Assembly (NCBI GenBank): GCA_965232265.1
Contig: CBDDPH010000002.1
Span: forward strand, 3,472,001 to 3,536,000
Source of the DNA: VXRD01 sp965232265
GTDB taxonomy: Bacteria; Latescibacterota; UBA2968
DNA: 64,000 nucleotides
Reading direction: 5' to 3'
Shown here: in pieces, positions 1-8,611 of the stretch
Layout of the letters: each line of letters opens with the position of its first letter
How positions within the stretch are numbered: position 1 is the first letter of the stretch
The notes under the pieces: model-generated
What the model saw: only the letters and a program-made list of their open reading frames with translations
The model's database searches: none
What the model was told of the DNA's origin: nothing
Program-made: the position numbers and the translations under genes

Positions 1-795
1 GCGCTTGCTGAATGGAAAACCCCATACTTTTTCGCCCGTTGCGACTTTGAAGGCAAAAATGCCGCCATTGCCATTGCCGGCAACCAACACCCGCTGCCCG
101 TCAATTGTCGTGACAACCGGCGTCGAGTAAATGGTTAAATCGACCTGCCCACCGCCACCCGGACGAGCCATCCACGCGGTTTCACCCGTGTGTTTATTAA
201 AGGCAAAATACCGATGAGAAGGCGGTGCGCCAGCCCATCCGCGATTGCCCATGCTGATAATGACCAGATCGCCATCGACAACGGGCGTGTGCAACCGCCC
301 GCCATAACCGGAGAATCGGTTAAATTCTTCGGTCAAAGACCGCTGCCACTGGACATAGCCATCGGTATCAAAACAGATCAATAACCCACTGACGAGATGG
401 GCGTAAATATTACCGGTCTCGCCATCGGCCCCCAGGCTTGACCATCCCAGACGATTGAAGGTTATGGTTGAGTGCCAGACATTGAACTTTTTTTCCCAAA
501 CGAGGTCGCCCGTTTCCGCATCAAAACACGCGATGTGCTCCTGCTGGGTTATGTCTTTGCCGGTTCGCCCGATAACATAGACCCGACCATTGACAATAAT
601 CGGCGTAGATCTGCCGATAAAATCACGGCGCCAGATCAGATTTTCTCCCTCTATAGACCAGGAGGAAACGAGCCCCGTCTCCGGCGACGCGCCGTTTTGC
701 ATAGGACCGCGCCAGTGCGTCCAATCAGACGCCTCAGAAATACTCCCCAAAAGAGAGATACAGAACAACAATGCAAAAAGAATGCGTATTTTCAT
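1..795 (-). CDS. PQQ-like beta-propeller repeat protein (3' end outside window)
   Basis: The minus-strand frame is open from an ATG at 795 to the window edge, giving 265 codons with no stop. The start has an AAGGAAA ribosome site and the product begins with a Sec-type signal peptide (KIR, then a run of L/F/I). A WTHWRGPMQNG motif follows, typical of the first blade of PQQ-type (BamB/quinoprotein-like) propellers. A visible blade near the edge reads GNGGIFAFKVATGEKVWGF. These proteins are exported and often of unknown ligand; no cofactor can be inferred. A second propeller of the same class lies at 49488-50798. The true C-terminus is not visible. Confidence 0.85.
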   Translation of the reverse strand, partial: MKIRILFALLFCISLLGSISEASDWTHWRGPMQNGASPETGLVSSWSIEGENLIWRRDFIGRSTPIIVNGRVYVIGRTGKDITQQEHIACFDAETGDLVWEKKFNVWHSTITFNRLGWSSLGADGETGNIYAHLVSGLLICFDTDGYVQWQRSLTEEFNRFSGYGGRLHTPVVDGDLVIISMGNRGWAGAPPSHRYFAFNKHTGETAWMARPGGGGQVDLTIYSTPVVTTIDGQRVLVAGNGNGGIFAFKVATGEKVWGFPFSKR

Positions 796-1025
796 GGGCT
801 TTCCTTATTTTAATGCCCAAAGGGCGGTGAAAAAAGGACGGACTTTTCGCTAACATAATCATACCCCGGATCGTGCATGGGGCAAAAACACATCAACCTT
901 TTATGACGTTAATCAGCCTCTTTCTGTTCCCTATTTCTAATTTCTACCCTATAAATATAATTGATTTTGCAAGGGCGTGTCATAATTTGTAAATTAGATG
1001 CTGTGAAATTACAAAGGAGTGTCCA

Positions 1026-1760
1026 ATGGGGCTAACAGAAGCAGAACAAAAATTCTACGACCAGAATGGATATGTGTTGAAAAAGGGGCTGATCACCTCC
1101 GGAGAGATTTCCCATATCGAACGCGAAATTGCGGGCTTGCACGGGCGAATGGCAGAAAACGCCCCCAACAGAGTCGGGATCTCATGGGAAGAATTCGAGG
1201 ATGAGCACCTGCCCAAACGCATTCGACAGTTAATGCACAGCGAAGTCATCAGCGCGGGGTTAAATCGCGCATTGCGCTGCGATCTTATGTTGGATATTAT
1301 TGAGACACTGATCGGGCCGAATATCTCGCTGTATCACAGCAAGCTATTGATGAAAGCCGCACGCGATGGCACGGCAATACCCTGGCATCAGGATTACGCA
1401 TATTGGAAACGCGCAGACAATCGGCCTTTGATGGTCAACTGCCAACTCGCCATTGACGGCGCAGATAATGAAAACGGATGTATTCAGTTCATCCCCGGCA
1501 GCCACAAATGGGGTCTGCAAGAACACGAACGCGCGCAAACGAGTTTTGGCGTGTTTTTGCCAGGGCACTATCGCCAGCGAGAAGACGCGGTGCCCGTACC
1601 GATGGAACCGGGCGATGGGGTATTTTTCAGCGCTTTAACCATCCACGGATCGGGGCCAAACACATCGCATCGAGATCGCCGCATGAATACCTTTGCCTAT
1701 AATGTGACGGGCAACAGCGAGGGACAATGCCGCGAGGTTTTGCGCGGGCGCGCACTGTAA
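1026..1760 (+). CDS. Phytanoyl-CoA dioxygenase (PhyH) family protein
   Basis: This 244-residue protein has the double-stranded beta-helix fold signature of Fe(II)/2-oxoglutarate oxygenases. The metal site is intact: WHQD gives H121 and D123, and the distal His lies in TIHGSG near residue 207, with Arg residues downstream for 2-oxoglutarate. FIPGSHKWG is the family PGSH motif. An AAAGGAGTG ribosome site lies just before the ATG. The family hydroxylates varied small molecules, so the substrate cannot be read from sequence. It sits 65 bp upstream of a DUF6785 membrane protein on the same strand, so uptake and oxidation of one compound is possible (inference). Confidence 0.88.
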   Translation: MGLTEAEQKFYDQNGYVLKKGLITSGEISHIEREIAGLHGRMAENAPNRVGISWEEFEDEHLPKRIRQLMHSEVISAGLNRALRCDLMLDIIETLIGPNISLYHSKLLMKAARDGTAIPWHQDYAYWKRADNRPLMVNCQLAIDGADNENGCIQFIPGSHKWGLQEHERAQTSFGVFLPGHYRQREDAVPVPMEPGDGVFFSALTIHGSGPNTSHRDRRMNTFAYNVTGNSEGQCREVLRGRAL

Positions 1761-1825
1761 AAAGCGCGAATAGACGAACCAGAATCACTTCGTAGATTCG
1801 CTGACTTTTCTTTAAGGAACACCGA

Positions 1826-3814
1826 ATGGCAACACAAATACCAAATATTGGCCGCGAAGCCGAACAATCCCCTCGCGGGGGTATTACGCCGCGGGCCATC
1901 GGATTGGGCCTGCTCTTGGTAGTACTGCTGGATGTGATAGCAGTCTATGTGCGATTTCATTATCACGGCTCGCGCATGGTGCTCTCGCACATCCCAATGG
2001 CCATGCTCATCGTGTTTGTTACCATGCTCATTGCGATAGCTGTGATGGGCAGACTTGCGCGATTCTCACTTCAGCCCGGGGAATGGCACACCATTTTGTC
2101 GATGGGCCTCATAGGTGCAACCATGCCGATCTGGGGCAGTACCGGGTTTTTGATCGGATATATTTCCGCGCCTTATTTTTACGCGACCGAAGACAACAAC
2201 TGGGCCGAATTGCTGCACCCGCATCTGCCCGACTTCTTAATCCCCACCAATGCGGGCAATGGCATCGCGTGGTTTTTTGAAGGTCGCCCCGAAGGTGCGC
2301 CCATCCCCTGGGATATATGGGTACTGCCGCTGTTCTGGTGGTTCCTGGCTTTTACGGCGGCATTTGTCGTGCTGACCTGTATAGGCGTCATCTTTAGAAA
2401 ACAGTGGGTGCAAAACGAACGCCTGGCATATCCGGCTATGGCCCCCCTAATCAATATGATGTCCGAACCGGGAGGCGACAAACGCGCATTGCCGGGCTTT
2501 ATGTACAATCGCCTGTTCTGGGTTGGATTCATCCTGGCATTTGGCATGATCGCCTGGAATTGTATCAATTACTTTTTGCCAAATTTCCCGCGCTTTCCCA
2601 TCCACGGGGGCAGGTGGCATATCATTGATCCACAATTTCCGCGCATTCGGGCATCGGTGGGCTTGTTTTCCATCTTCTTTTCCTATTTTGCCAGCCTCGA
2701 TGTACTGCTCAGTTTGTGGGTATTCGATCTCCTTTTCATTGTCGAAGGCGGCTGGCTCAATAAATTGGGATATAAATCCATGGTCCCCGTTGCCTATCGC
2801 GGCGTGTACCAATGGCAGACGCGCGGCGCGTTCGTCGTGCTGGTGATTTCGATGTTCTGGGTGGCGCGGCTGCATTTGCGGGATGTAATCATGAAAGCCC
2901 TTGGCAAAGACGACAGCATAGATGACCGCGATGAGCTATTGTCCTATCGCGCCGCCGTAGTCGGCGTGGTGGCGGGCCTCGCGTTTTTGTTTATCTGGAT
3001 GATGCAGATGAACATGGATCCCATCATCAGTGCCCTTCTGCTGATGGCCTGTGTGTGTGGATATATTGGAATGGCGAAAATTTTGTCAGACACGGGCATG
3101 CCCTACACGCAGATACCGGGGATTGCGTGGAATTATGTGGCGCCCTTTTTCGGCAATGTCGGGATTCCACCCACCACACATGTGGCATTTCGATTCGCCA
3201 ATTTGATTACGGGGAATGCCAAGGGCTTGTTTTTGCCAGCAACCGCACAGGTCGGCAAGTTGTCCGAGGGCATTACCGACAACCACCGCAAGTTGATCGC
3301 CGCGCTTTACATGGCTTTCGCAGTGAGTTTTGTAACGAGCATTTTTCTCACTTTGAACCTGGGCTATAACGAAGGCGCGTTTAATTTTAATGTCGCCGAA
3401 ATCCCCAGAAGTGCGCGCAATTATTTTAGGAATTCCGCCAACGCAGTCAAGAATGCCGACAATCCGCCCTTTTACGTGGATAACCCCGAAAATCTGGTCT
3501 TTTTCGGCATAGGCGGTCTGGCGATGGTTGGCCTCATTTTCATGCGCCATCGATTTGTGTGGTGGCCCCTCCACCCGGTGGGCCTCGCGCTTTCGGGAAC
3601 CCCGTTGATTCGCGCCAGCAGCTTCACATTATTTATCGCCTGGCTGATTAAACTGGTGATGCTCAAAGTCGGCGGTCCCTCTGTCTATCACAAATCGCGG
3701 CCCTTTTTCATAGGCTTGCTCGTCGGCTATGTCCTGGGCGTTGCCCTGTCCATGATGCTGGACGTAATCTGGTTCCCAGAAAGGGGCCACGCCGTGCATT
3801 TCCGCGCGGCTTAA
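1826..3814 (+). CDS. DUF6785/DUF6784-type polytopic membrane protein
   Basis: This 662-residue protein has many hydrophobic segments, beginning near residue 25 and ending with a helix before a short tail (IWFPERGHAVHF). It resembles the DUF6785/DUF6784 group of large membrane proteins found in Planctomycetota- and Poribacteria-like genomes. A transporter role is plausible but unproven. A paralogue at 35806-37761 shares the C-terminal pattern: FHPVG, a helix, GG, Y, SLPFW/SRPFF, then D-IWFP-GH. An AAGGAAC ribosome site precedes the ATG. It probably shares a transcript with the PhyH gene upstream. Confidence 0.75.
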   Translation: MATQIPNIGREAEQSPRGGITPRAIGLGLLLVVLLDVIAVYVRFHYHGSRMVLSHIPMAMLIVFVTMLIAIAVMGRLARFSLQPGEWHTILSMGLIGATMPIWGSTGFLIGYISAPYFYATEDNNWAELLHPHLPDFLIPTNAGNGIAWFFEGRPEGAPIPWDIWVLPLFWWFLAFTAAFVVLTCIGVIFRKQWVQNERLAYPAMAPLINMMSEPGGDKRALPGFMYNRLFWVGFILAFGMIAWNCINYFLPNFPRFPIHGGRWHIIDPQFPRIRASVGLFSIFFSYFASLDVLLSLWVFDLLFIVEGGWLNKLGYKSMVPVAYRGVYQWQTRGAFVVLVISMFWVARLHLRDVIMKALGKDDSIDDRDELLSYRAAVVGVVAGLAFLFIWMMQMNMDPIISALLLMACVCGYIGMAKILSDTGMPYTQIPGIAWNYVAPFFGNVGIPPTTHVAFRFANLITGNAKGLFLPATAQVGKLSEGITDNHRKLIAALYMAFAVSFVTSIFLTLNLGYNEGAFNFNVAEIPRSARNYFRNSANAVKNADNPPFYVDNPENLVFFGIGGLAMVGLIFMRHRFVWWPLHPVGLALSGTPLIRASSFTLFIAWLIKLVMLKVGGPSVYHKSRPFFIGLLVGYVLGVALSMMLDVIWFPERGHAVHFRAA

Positions 3815-3852
3815 AACAACCATAAATAATTTTACCCAAGGAGTGTATATCC

Positions 3853-4818
3853 ATGATCTCTCAAGAACAAATCCGTTCACAACTGAATAACTGTTTGCTG
3901 GAAGCCAAATTTGACCGCTGGGCGAATCACTACCAAAAAGGGAAAGTGCGGGACATCTATCTGCTCGAAGACAAGCGCATTCTCATCACCACAGATCGCC
4001 AAAGCGCGTTTGACCATGTACTCGGCGCAATTCCCTTGAAGGGACAGGTCTTGAACAAAACCGCAAAATACTGGTTTGATCAGACCGCAGATATCGTGCC
4101 CAATCAGGTGCTTGACGTGCCCGACCCCAATGTGACGGTTGCGAGGGAACTCGACATGTTACTCGTGGAAATCGTCGTGCGGCGGTACCTGACAGGCAGC
4201 ACAGACACCTCAGTGTGGACGAATTACAACAACGGTGTACGGAAATTTTGCGGCGTTGACTTGCCCGATGGCATGATAAAAAATCAGAAATTTGACAAAC
4301 CGATTATTACGCCGACCACAAAAGCAGAGGATCACGACGAATCGATCTCGCCAGAGGAAATTGTCGAACGCGGCCTGGTCGATGCAGACAGGTGGGCAGA
4401 AGTCGAGAAAGTAGCTCTGGCATTATTCGCCCGCGGCACAGAACTCGCTGCACAGCGCGGTTTGATTCTCGTAGATACAAAATACGAGATGGGCCTGGAT
4501 CCAGAGGGCAATCTGACCGTTGCCGATGAGATTCACACGCCCGACTCCTCGCGCTACTGGATCATGGACTCTTATGAAGACCGCCATGCACGCGGCGAAG
4601 AACCCGAAAGCTTGGACAAAGAATTTCTGCGTCTCTGGCTCGTGGATAAGGGAATCTCCGACGACAATATTCCCGAATTGGATGACGAAATCCGCACACA
4701 AGTCTCCGCGCGATACATCGACCTGTTCGAGCGCGTAACCGGCGAACAATTTGAGACCGAAGTGGATGATACGCCCATACTCGAGCGCATCGAAAACAAT
4801 ATCGAGCCGTATTTTTAA
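3853..4818 (+). CDS. purC: Phosphoribosylaminoimidazole-succinocarboxamide synthase (SAICAR synthase)
   Basis: The 321-residue product matches the long (yeast ADE1-like) form of SAICAR synthase, which joins aspartate to CAIR in purine synthesis. Recognisable blocks are GKVRDIY near the start, TTDRQSAFD, the RRYLTGS substrate-binding motif, LVDTKYEMG, and DEIHTPDSSRYW with the catalytic/phosphate-binding residues. The start has an AAGGAGTG site. No other pur genes are nearby, so it appears as a single gene between a transporter-like gene and a small membrane protein. Confidence 0.95.
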   Translation: MISQEQIRSQLNNCLLEAKFDRWANHYQKGKVRDIYLLEDKRILITTDRQSAFDHVLGAIPLKGQVLNKTAKYWFDQTADIVPNQVLDVPDPNVTVARELDMLLVEIVVRRYLTGSTDTSVWTNYNNGVRKFCGVDLPDGMIKNQKFDKPIITPTTKAEDHDESISPEEIVERGLVDADRWAEVEKVALALFARGTELAAQRGLILVDTKYEMGLDPEGNLTVADEIHTPDSSRYWIMDSYEDRHARGEEPESLDKEFLRLWLVDKGISDDNIPELDDEIRTQVSARYIDLFERVTGEQFETEVDDTPILERIENNIEPYF

Positions 4819-4833
4819 AAGAAACGATCAACA

Positions 4834-5052
4834 GTGGAAGATCTGATTAACAGTTTGCTCAAGAGCCTCGAAAGTGCCAGTGGACGCAGCATTGGGATGG
4901 TGCTGGCTGTGATCGGGGCGATAGTCTGGTGGGTTGTTCATCTGATTCGCAAGCTCAGCCGCAAGATGCGCCATGACGATGGTATGTCTGAAAAACCCAC
5001 AGACATCCAACGACCGCGAAAGCGCTTGTCTTTGCGCGAATATCACCGGTAA
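4834..5052 (+). CDS. Small single-pass membrane protein
   Basis: A GTG-initiated frame of 72 codons begins 15 bp after purC. It has an amphipathic N-terminus, one hydrophobic segment around residues 20-38 (IGMVLAVIGAIVWWVVHLI) and a basic tail rich in Arg/Lys. The family is not recognised. The position between purC and the TPR gene (6 bp to the next start) favours a real gene, but the ribosome site is weak and the start is uncertain. Confidence 0.5.
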   Translation: MEDLINSLLKSLESASGRSIGMVLAVIGAIVWWVVHLIRKLSRKMRHDDGMSEKPTDIQRPRKRLSLREYHR

Positions 5053-5058
5053 GTTTAT

Positions 5059-6213
5059 ATGAGTGATCAAATTATACAACAGTGTGCGATAATGACCGAC
5101 CGGGAACTCGTGCGTACACTGACCATTGACCGGGAAAATTTCCAGTGGAATTTTCTCGTTATCGCAGAGCGTGAAGGGGAAAAACGCGCATTGTCCATAG
5201 CAAACTTTATCGACGATGTCCATCTGGCTCAGAATGATGAGGACGGTGCGTCGTGTACCATGGATCAGGCGCTGGCAAAAGTAGATTCGGATATTCCGCT
5301 CTGGTCAATCCTCACAATTACCAACTGCCTGGAGGACGCCTGGGTTATTCAACGCGAATTTCGTCAATGGCTCGTTCACCACTATGTAGAAGATGGTTAC
5401 ACAACATCCTTCTTTTTTGATACCACAGAACAGTTGAAGGCAACGCTCAGGCGTTTTTTGTCTCTCGAAGTGTGGACGGTTGATGTATCGTATGATCTCA
5501 ATACCTGGAAACCCATTTTTCAATCGCGATCCCCTGCGTTTTTGAACAAAATTATTTCGGAATTGGGCGATATTTTGCACACAGTCAAAACGCCCCTGTT
5601 TTCACAAGATCAAAAGGGACAACTCGTCTTGCTGGTACATCCGGAATGTGAGAAACAGGCGCAAGAGATCGCGGCTGAAAATCAGGCCAAAATTGAGCAA
5701 CTCTACGACCGGGCTGAGCATTTGGCCGAGACAGAAAATCCCGAACAGGAGTTGAAAATTTACGACATCTTATCTGAACTGGTACCCGATAATCTCGCTG
5801 TGCATTATAATCGCGGCAATATTTTAATCGAACTGGATCGGTTAGATGAAGCGGCAGAATCCCTGATCGAAGCCATCGTTCTCGGCATGCCCGAAATCGG
5901 AGATAAAATCGATCTCAAACCGCGTCGGGGTGGTGGTGGCAGTGTGAATCCACTGTTAAATCTCCTGGTACTGTCTCGTGAAAATCAAGAACCGCTGCAT
6001 TATCCCGACTATATCGATGATATCGAAATACTGTTGTCACACATTCGTGAACAGCACCCGGAAAATACCCGCATTCTACACGGATTGGCCCTCATTGCCG
6101 AACAAAAAAACGATCTCGCGGTAGCTGGTCAGCACTACCGCGAGATGCTCGCCATTGATCCTGAAAACAAAGCCGCCCAAACCCATCTTGCCTATTTGGA
6201 ACAAATACAGTGA
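5059..6213 (+). CDS. TPR-containing protein of unknown function
   Basis: This soluble protein of 384 residues has an N-terminal half (1-200) that is not recognised. The C-terminal half contains tetratricopeptide-like helices: AVHYNRGNILIELDRLDEAA near 250, and a second unit near 345-375 ending DPENKAAQTHLAYLEQ. A glycine run (GGGG) near residue 295 separates them. TPRs mediate protein contacts. It follows the small membrane protein at 4834 and may work with it at the membrane (inference). It is convergent with glpK, 12 bp away. Confidence 0.7.
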   Translation: MSDQIIQQCAIMTDRELVRTLTIDRENFQWNFLVIAEREGEKRALSIANFIDDVHLAQNDEDGASCTMDQALAKVDSDIPLWSILTITNCLEDAWVIQREFRQWLVHHYVEDGYTTSFFFDTTEQLKATLRRFLSLEVWTVDVSYDLNTWKPIFQSRSPAFLNKIISELGDILHTVKTPLFSQDQKGQLVLLVHPECEKQAQEIAAENQAKIEQLYDRAEHLAETENPEQELKIYDILSELVPDNLAVHYNRGNILIELDRLDEAAESLIEAIVLGMPEIGDKIDLKPRRGGGGSVNPLLNLLVLSRENQEPLHYPDYIDDIEILLSHIREQHPENTRILHGLALIAEQKNDLAVAGQHYREMLAIDPENKAAQTHLAYLEQIQ

Positions 6214-6225
6214 AAAGTCTGTAGG

Positions 6226-7704
6226 TTACACCAACAGAGTTCGCTCTACTGCTTTGTGCCAGCCCGCCAGCAATGCTGCCCGGCGATCCTGCGACATCGC
6301 AGGCTCAAAGGTGCGTTGCGGTGGGTTAATATCGGCAAGCGCGTCAGCATCATCCCACACACCAGTCGCCAAACCCGCCAGCATCCCCGCCCCCAATGCG
6401 GTCGTCTCCACATGCTTTGGACGAATCACCGGCACATCCAGAATATCCGCCTGAAACTGCATCAAAAAATCATTCACCACAGCCCCTCCATCCACGCGCA
6501 AACTCGTCACAGACTGCGCCGCATCGGCGGCCATCGCATGAACGAGATCCGCGGACTGATAGGCAATGGACTCCAGAGCCGCACGCACGATATGGGCACG
6601 CCCAGTCCCCCGCGTGATTCCCACAATCGTCCCCCGTGCATCCGCGTCCCAATGCGGCGCACCCAGGCCAGTAAATGCGGGCACAAAATACACCCCTCCC
6701 GTATCGTCAATCGCCCGGGACCATGCCTCGGTCTCAGCGGCAGTGTCAATAACCCCCAACCCATCGCGCAGCCATTGCACCGTCGCGCCCGCGCTGAACA
6801 CCGAACCTTCAAGGGCATAAGACACGCGCCCAGAAGGCCCACACGCAAGCGTCGTCAACAGACCCTGCGCGGATTGTACAGCCCGATCACCCGTTTGAAA
6901 AAGTGTAAAACACCCCGTGCCATACGTATTTTTAATATCGCCTTTGAAAACGCCGCGTTGCCCAAAAAGCGCGGCTTGCTGATCGCCCGCAATTCCCCCT
7001 ACTGGAATGCCCGCAGGCAAAACGCCCAAATCCGCAGTCGTTCCAAATTCTCCAGCCGATGATCGCACTTCGGGGAGTATGCCCACGGGAATGTCAAAAA
7101 TTTCCAATAATCCGCTATCCCATGCCCTCCCGTGAATATTGTAAATCATCGTGCGCGATGCATTGGTATAATCAGTCGCGTGAACAGCCCCTCCCGTGAG
7201 TTTGTACAATAAAAAACTATCCACAGTGCCAAAACACACCTCGCCCCGCTCCGCACGCGCACGCAGGCCATAGACGCGGTCGAGTAACCACACAATTTTA
7301 CTCGCAGAAAAATAAGCATCAATGACCAACCCCGTCTTTTCGCGCACCATGTCTTCAAGGCCATCTGCGCGATATTGCGCACACAAATCCGCAGTGCGTC
7401 GGCACTGCCAAACAATCGCGTCGTGAACGGGTTCACCCGTTCTCCAATCCCACAAGACAGTCGTCTCGCGCTGATTGGCAATGCCAATGCCTTTTACGTC
7501 TGAGGCATCTATCCCCGCCTCTGCGATTGTGAGGCCAATAACTTTCAATGTCGTGTCCCAAATCTCCGTCGCATCGTGCGAGACCCACCCAGGACGCGGG
7601 AAAATCTGTCGAAACTCCGAATATCCCCGTCCCAAAATTTCCCCCTGAGAATCCAACACCAACGCAGTTGTTCCCGTCGTGCCCTGATCAATACTCAAAA
7701 TCAT
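6226..7704 (-). CDS. glpK: Glycerol kinase
   Basis: The 492-residue product is an FGGY-family kinase that phosphorylates glycerol with ATP. The N-terminal phosphate-binding motif SIDQGTTGTT, the NQRETT motif, TYGTGCF and the adenosine-motif region GGAVVNDFLMQFQADILD are all present. The ATG at 7704 is chosen because a G-rich site (GTGGGGGC) lies just upstream; a GTG four codons earlier is possible. No glpF or glpD gene is visible. The promoter side is filled with short repeats at 7722-7806. Confidence 0.93.
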   Translation of the reverse strand: MILSIDQGTTGTTALVLDSQGEILGRGYSEFRQIFPRPGWVSHDATEIWDTTLKVIGLTIAEAGIDASDVKGIGIANQRETTVLWDWRTGEPVHDAIVWQCRRTADLCAQYRADGLEDMVREKTGLVIDAYFSASKIVWLLDRVYGLRARAERGEVCFGTVDSFLLYKLTGGAVHATDYTNASRTMIYNIHGRAWDSGLLEIFDIPVGILPEVRSSAGEFGTTADLGVLPAGIPVGGIAGDQQAALFGQRGVFKGDIKNTYGTGCFTLFQTGDRAVQSAQGLLTTLACGPSGRVSYALEGSVFSAGATVQWLRDGLGVIDTAAETEAWSRAIDDTGGVYFVPAFTGLGAPHWDADARGTIVGITRGTGRAHIVRAALESIAYQSADLVHAMAADAAQSVTSLRVDGGAVVNDFLMQFQADILDVPVIRPKHVETTALGAGMLAGLATGVWDDADALADINPPQRTFEPAMSQDRRAALLAGWHKAVERTLLV

Positions 7705-7721
7705 AATAGCCCCCACTGCCC

Positions 7722-7806
7722 AGCCACCAGTTGTCAGTAGCCAGTTGTCAGTAGCCAGTTGTCAGCCCAACCTTCACTATCAGCTATCAGCGGTCAGCAC
7801 TCAGTT
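7722..7806. repeat. Short tandem repeats (CAGTTGTCAGTAGC units and CTATCAG units)
   Basis: Three near-perfect copies of a 14-bp unit, core CCAGTTGTCAGTAG, occur in a row (7725-7767). They are followed at about 7786 by CTATCAGCTATCAGCGGTCAG-type units of 7 bp. They fill the spacer between the LpxH-like gene and glpK. No coding or RNA function is apparent. Confidence 0.75.
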
Positions 7807-7840
7807 CCCGCCTTTTCATCCGTGCAATCCTTAAATCCGT

Positions 7841-8611
7841 TTAATCCGCGATCGGTTTTTCCGGCGCCGTATGCCACTGCTTTAATGCCATCTCGCCATT
7901 TTCGAGCACAGCATAAGCGTCGTATCTCAGCCAATCGCCCAACACGACGAGGGTCCCGCCGTCCATCGGCTCAACACGCAGCGCGTGATAGTGTCCACAA
8001 ATCACAAAATCAAACCCCTCGGCAATTTTCTCTGCCGCGCTTTTAATAAAATACAAAGGCAGATATGTTCTCTTTGTCTTTTGCGTCCCTTTTTTCCTGC
8101 CCGCGTCCGAAGACCGCGACACAATACGCGCCAGATAAGCGCCGATATCCGGATGTAACCACCGAAACAGGGCGATACACAGTGGATGCTTCAAAATGCG
8201 CCGCCGCAATTCAAATTTCCAATTTTGCTGAAAAACATCGCCATGCGTCACATACAAACGGCGATTCTGGTGCGAGACGTCGCAAAAAGGCCCGGGAAGC
8301 TCCGCCCCCACCTGCTCTGACAAATAGCATCCCAGCCAGCTGTCGTGATTGCCCGGCAGATAAATGACGCGCGTTCCACCTTGAACGAGATGGTAGAGCT
8401 CAAAAATCACACGCGCGCCATGTGCGGGAACGACAGACCGATATTCAAACCAAAAATCGAACAAATCCCCCACAATATACAGACATTTGGCATCTGTGCG
8501 AATGGCGCGTAGAAAATCGATCAGCGCGTCTTCCCGAACGCGCGGTGGACGAATATATCTGCTCCCACCTATATGCGCGTCAGAAATAAAATAAACTTTG
8601 TCTTTTTTCAT
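7841..8611 (-). CDS. LpxH-like UDP-2,3-diacylglucosamine hydrolase family metallophosphatase
   Basis: The 256-residue protein carries the complete calcineurin-like metallophosphatase set: SDAHIGG (DxH), GDLFDFW (GDxxD), GNHD, THGD and CGHYH (GHxH). The order and FDFWFEYR context match LpxH and related UDP-2,3-diacylglucosamine hydrolases of lipid A synthesis. No other lpx gene is nearby, so a related phosphoesterase role is possible. Its ATG overlaps the helicase stop codon (ATGA), so the two are translationally coupled. Confidence 0.8.
   Translation of the reverse strand: MKKDKVYFISDAHIGGSRYIRPPRVREDALIDFLRAIRTDAKCLYIVGDLFDFWFEYRSVVPAHGARVIFELYHLVQGGTRVIYLPGNHDSWLGCYLSEQVGAELPGPFCDVSHQNRRLYVTHGDVFQQNWKFELRRRILKHPLCIALFRWLHPDIGAYLARIVSRSSDAGRKKGTQKTKRTYLPLYFIKSAAEKIAEGFDFVICGHYHALRVEPMDGGTLVVLGDWLRYDAYAVLENGEMALKQWHTAPEKPIAD

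Noticed and set aside
796..1025. Promoter in the gap before the first PhyH gene
   Set aside because: Several TTG..T and AT-rich boxes exist, but none has both good boxes and correct spacing.
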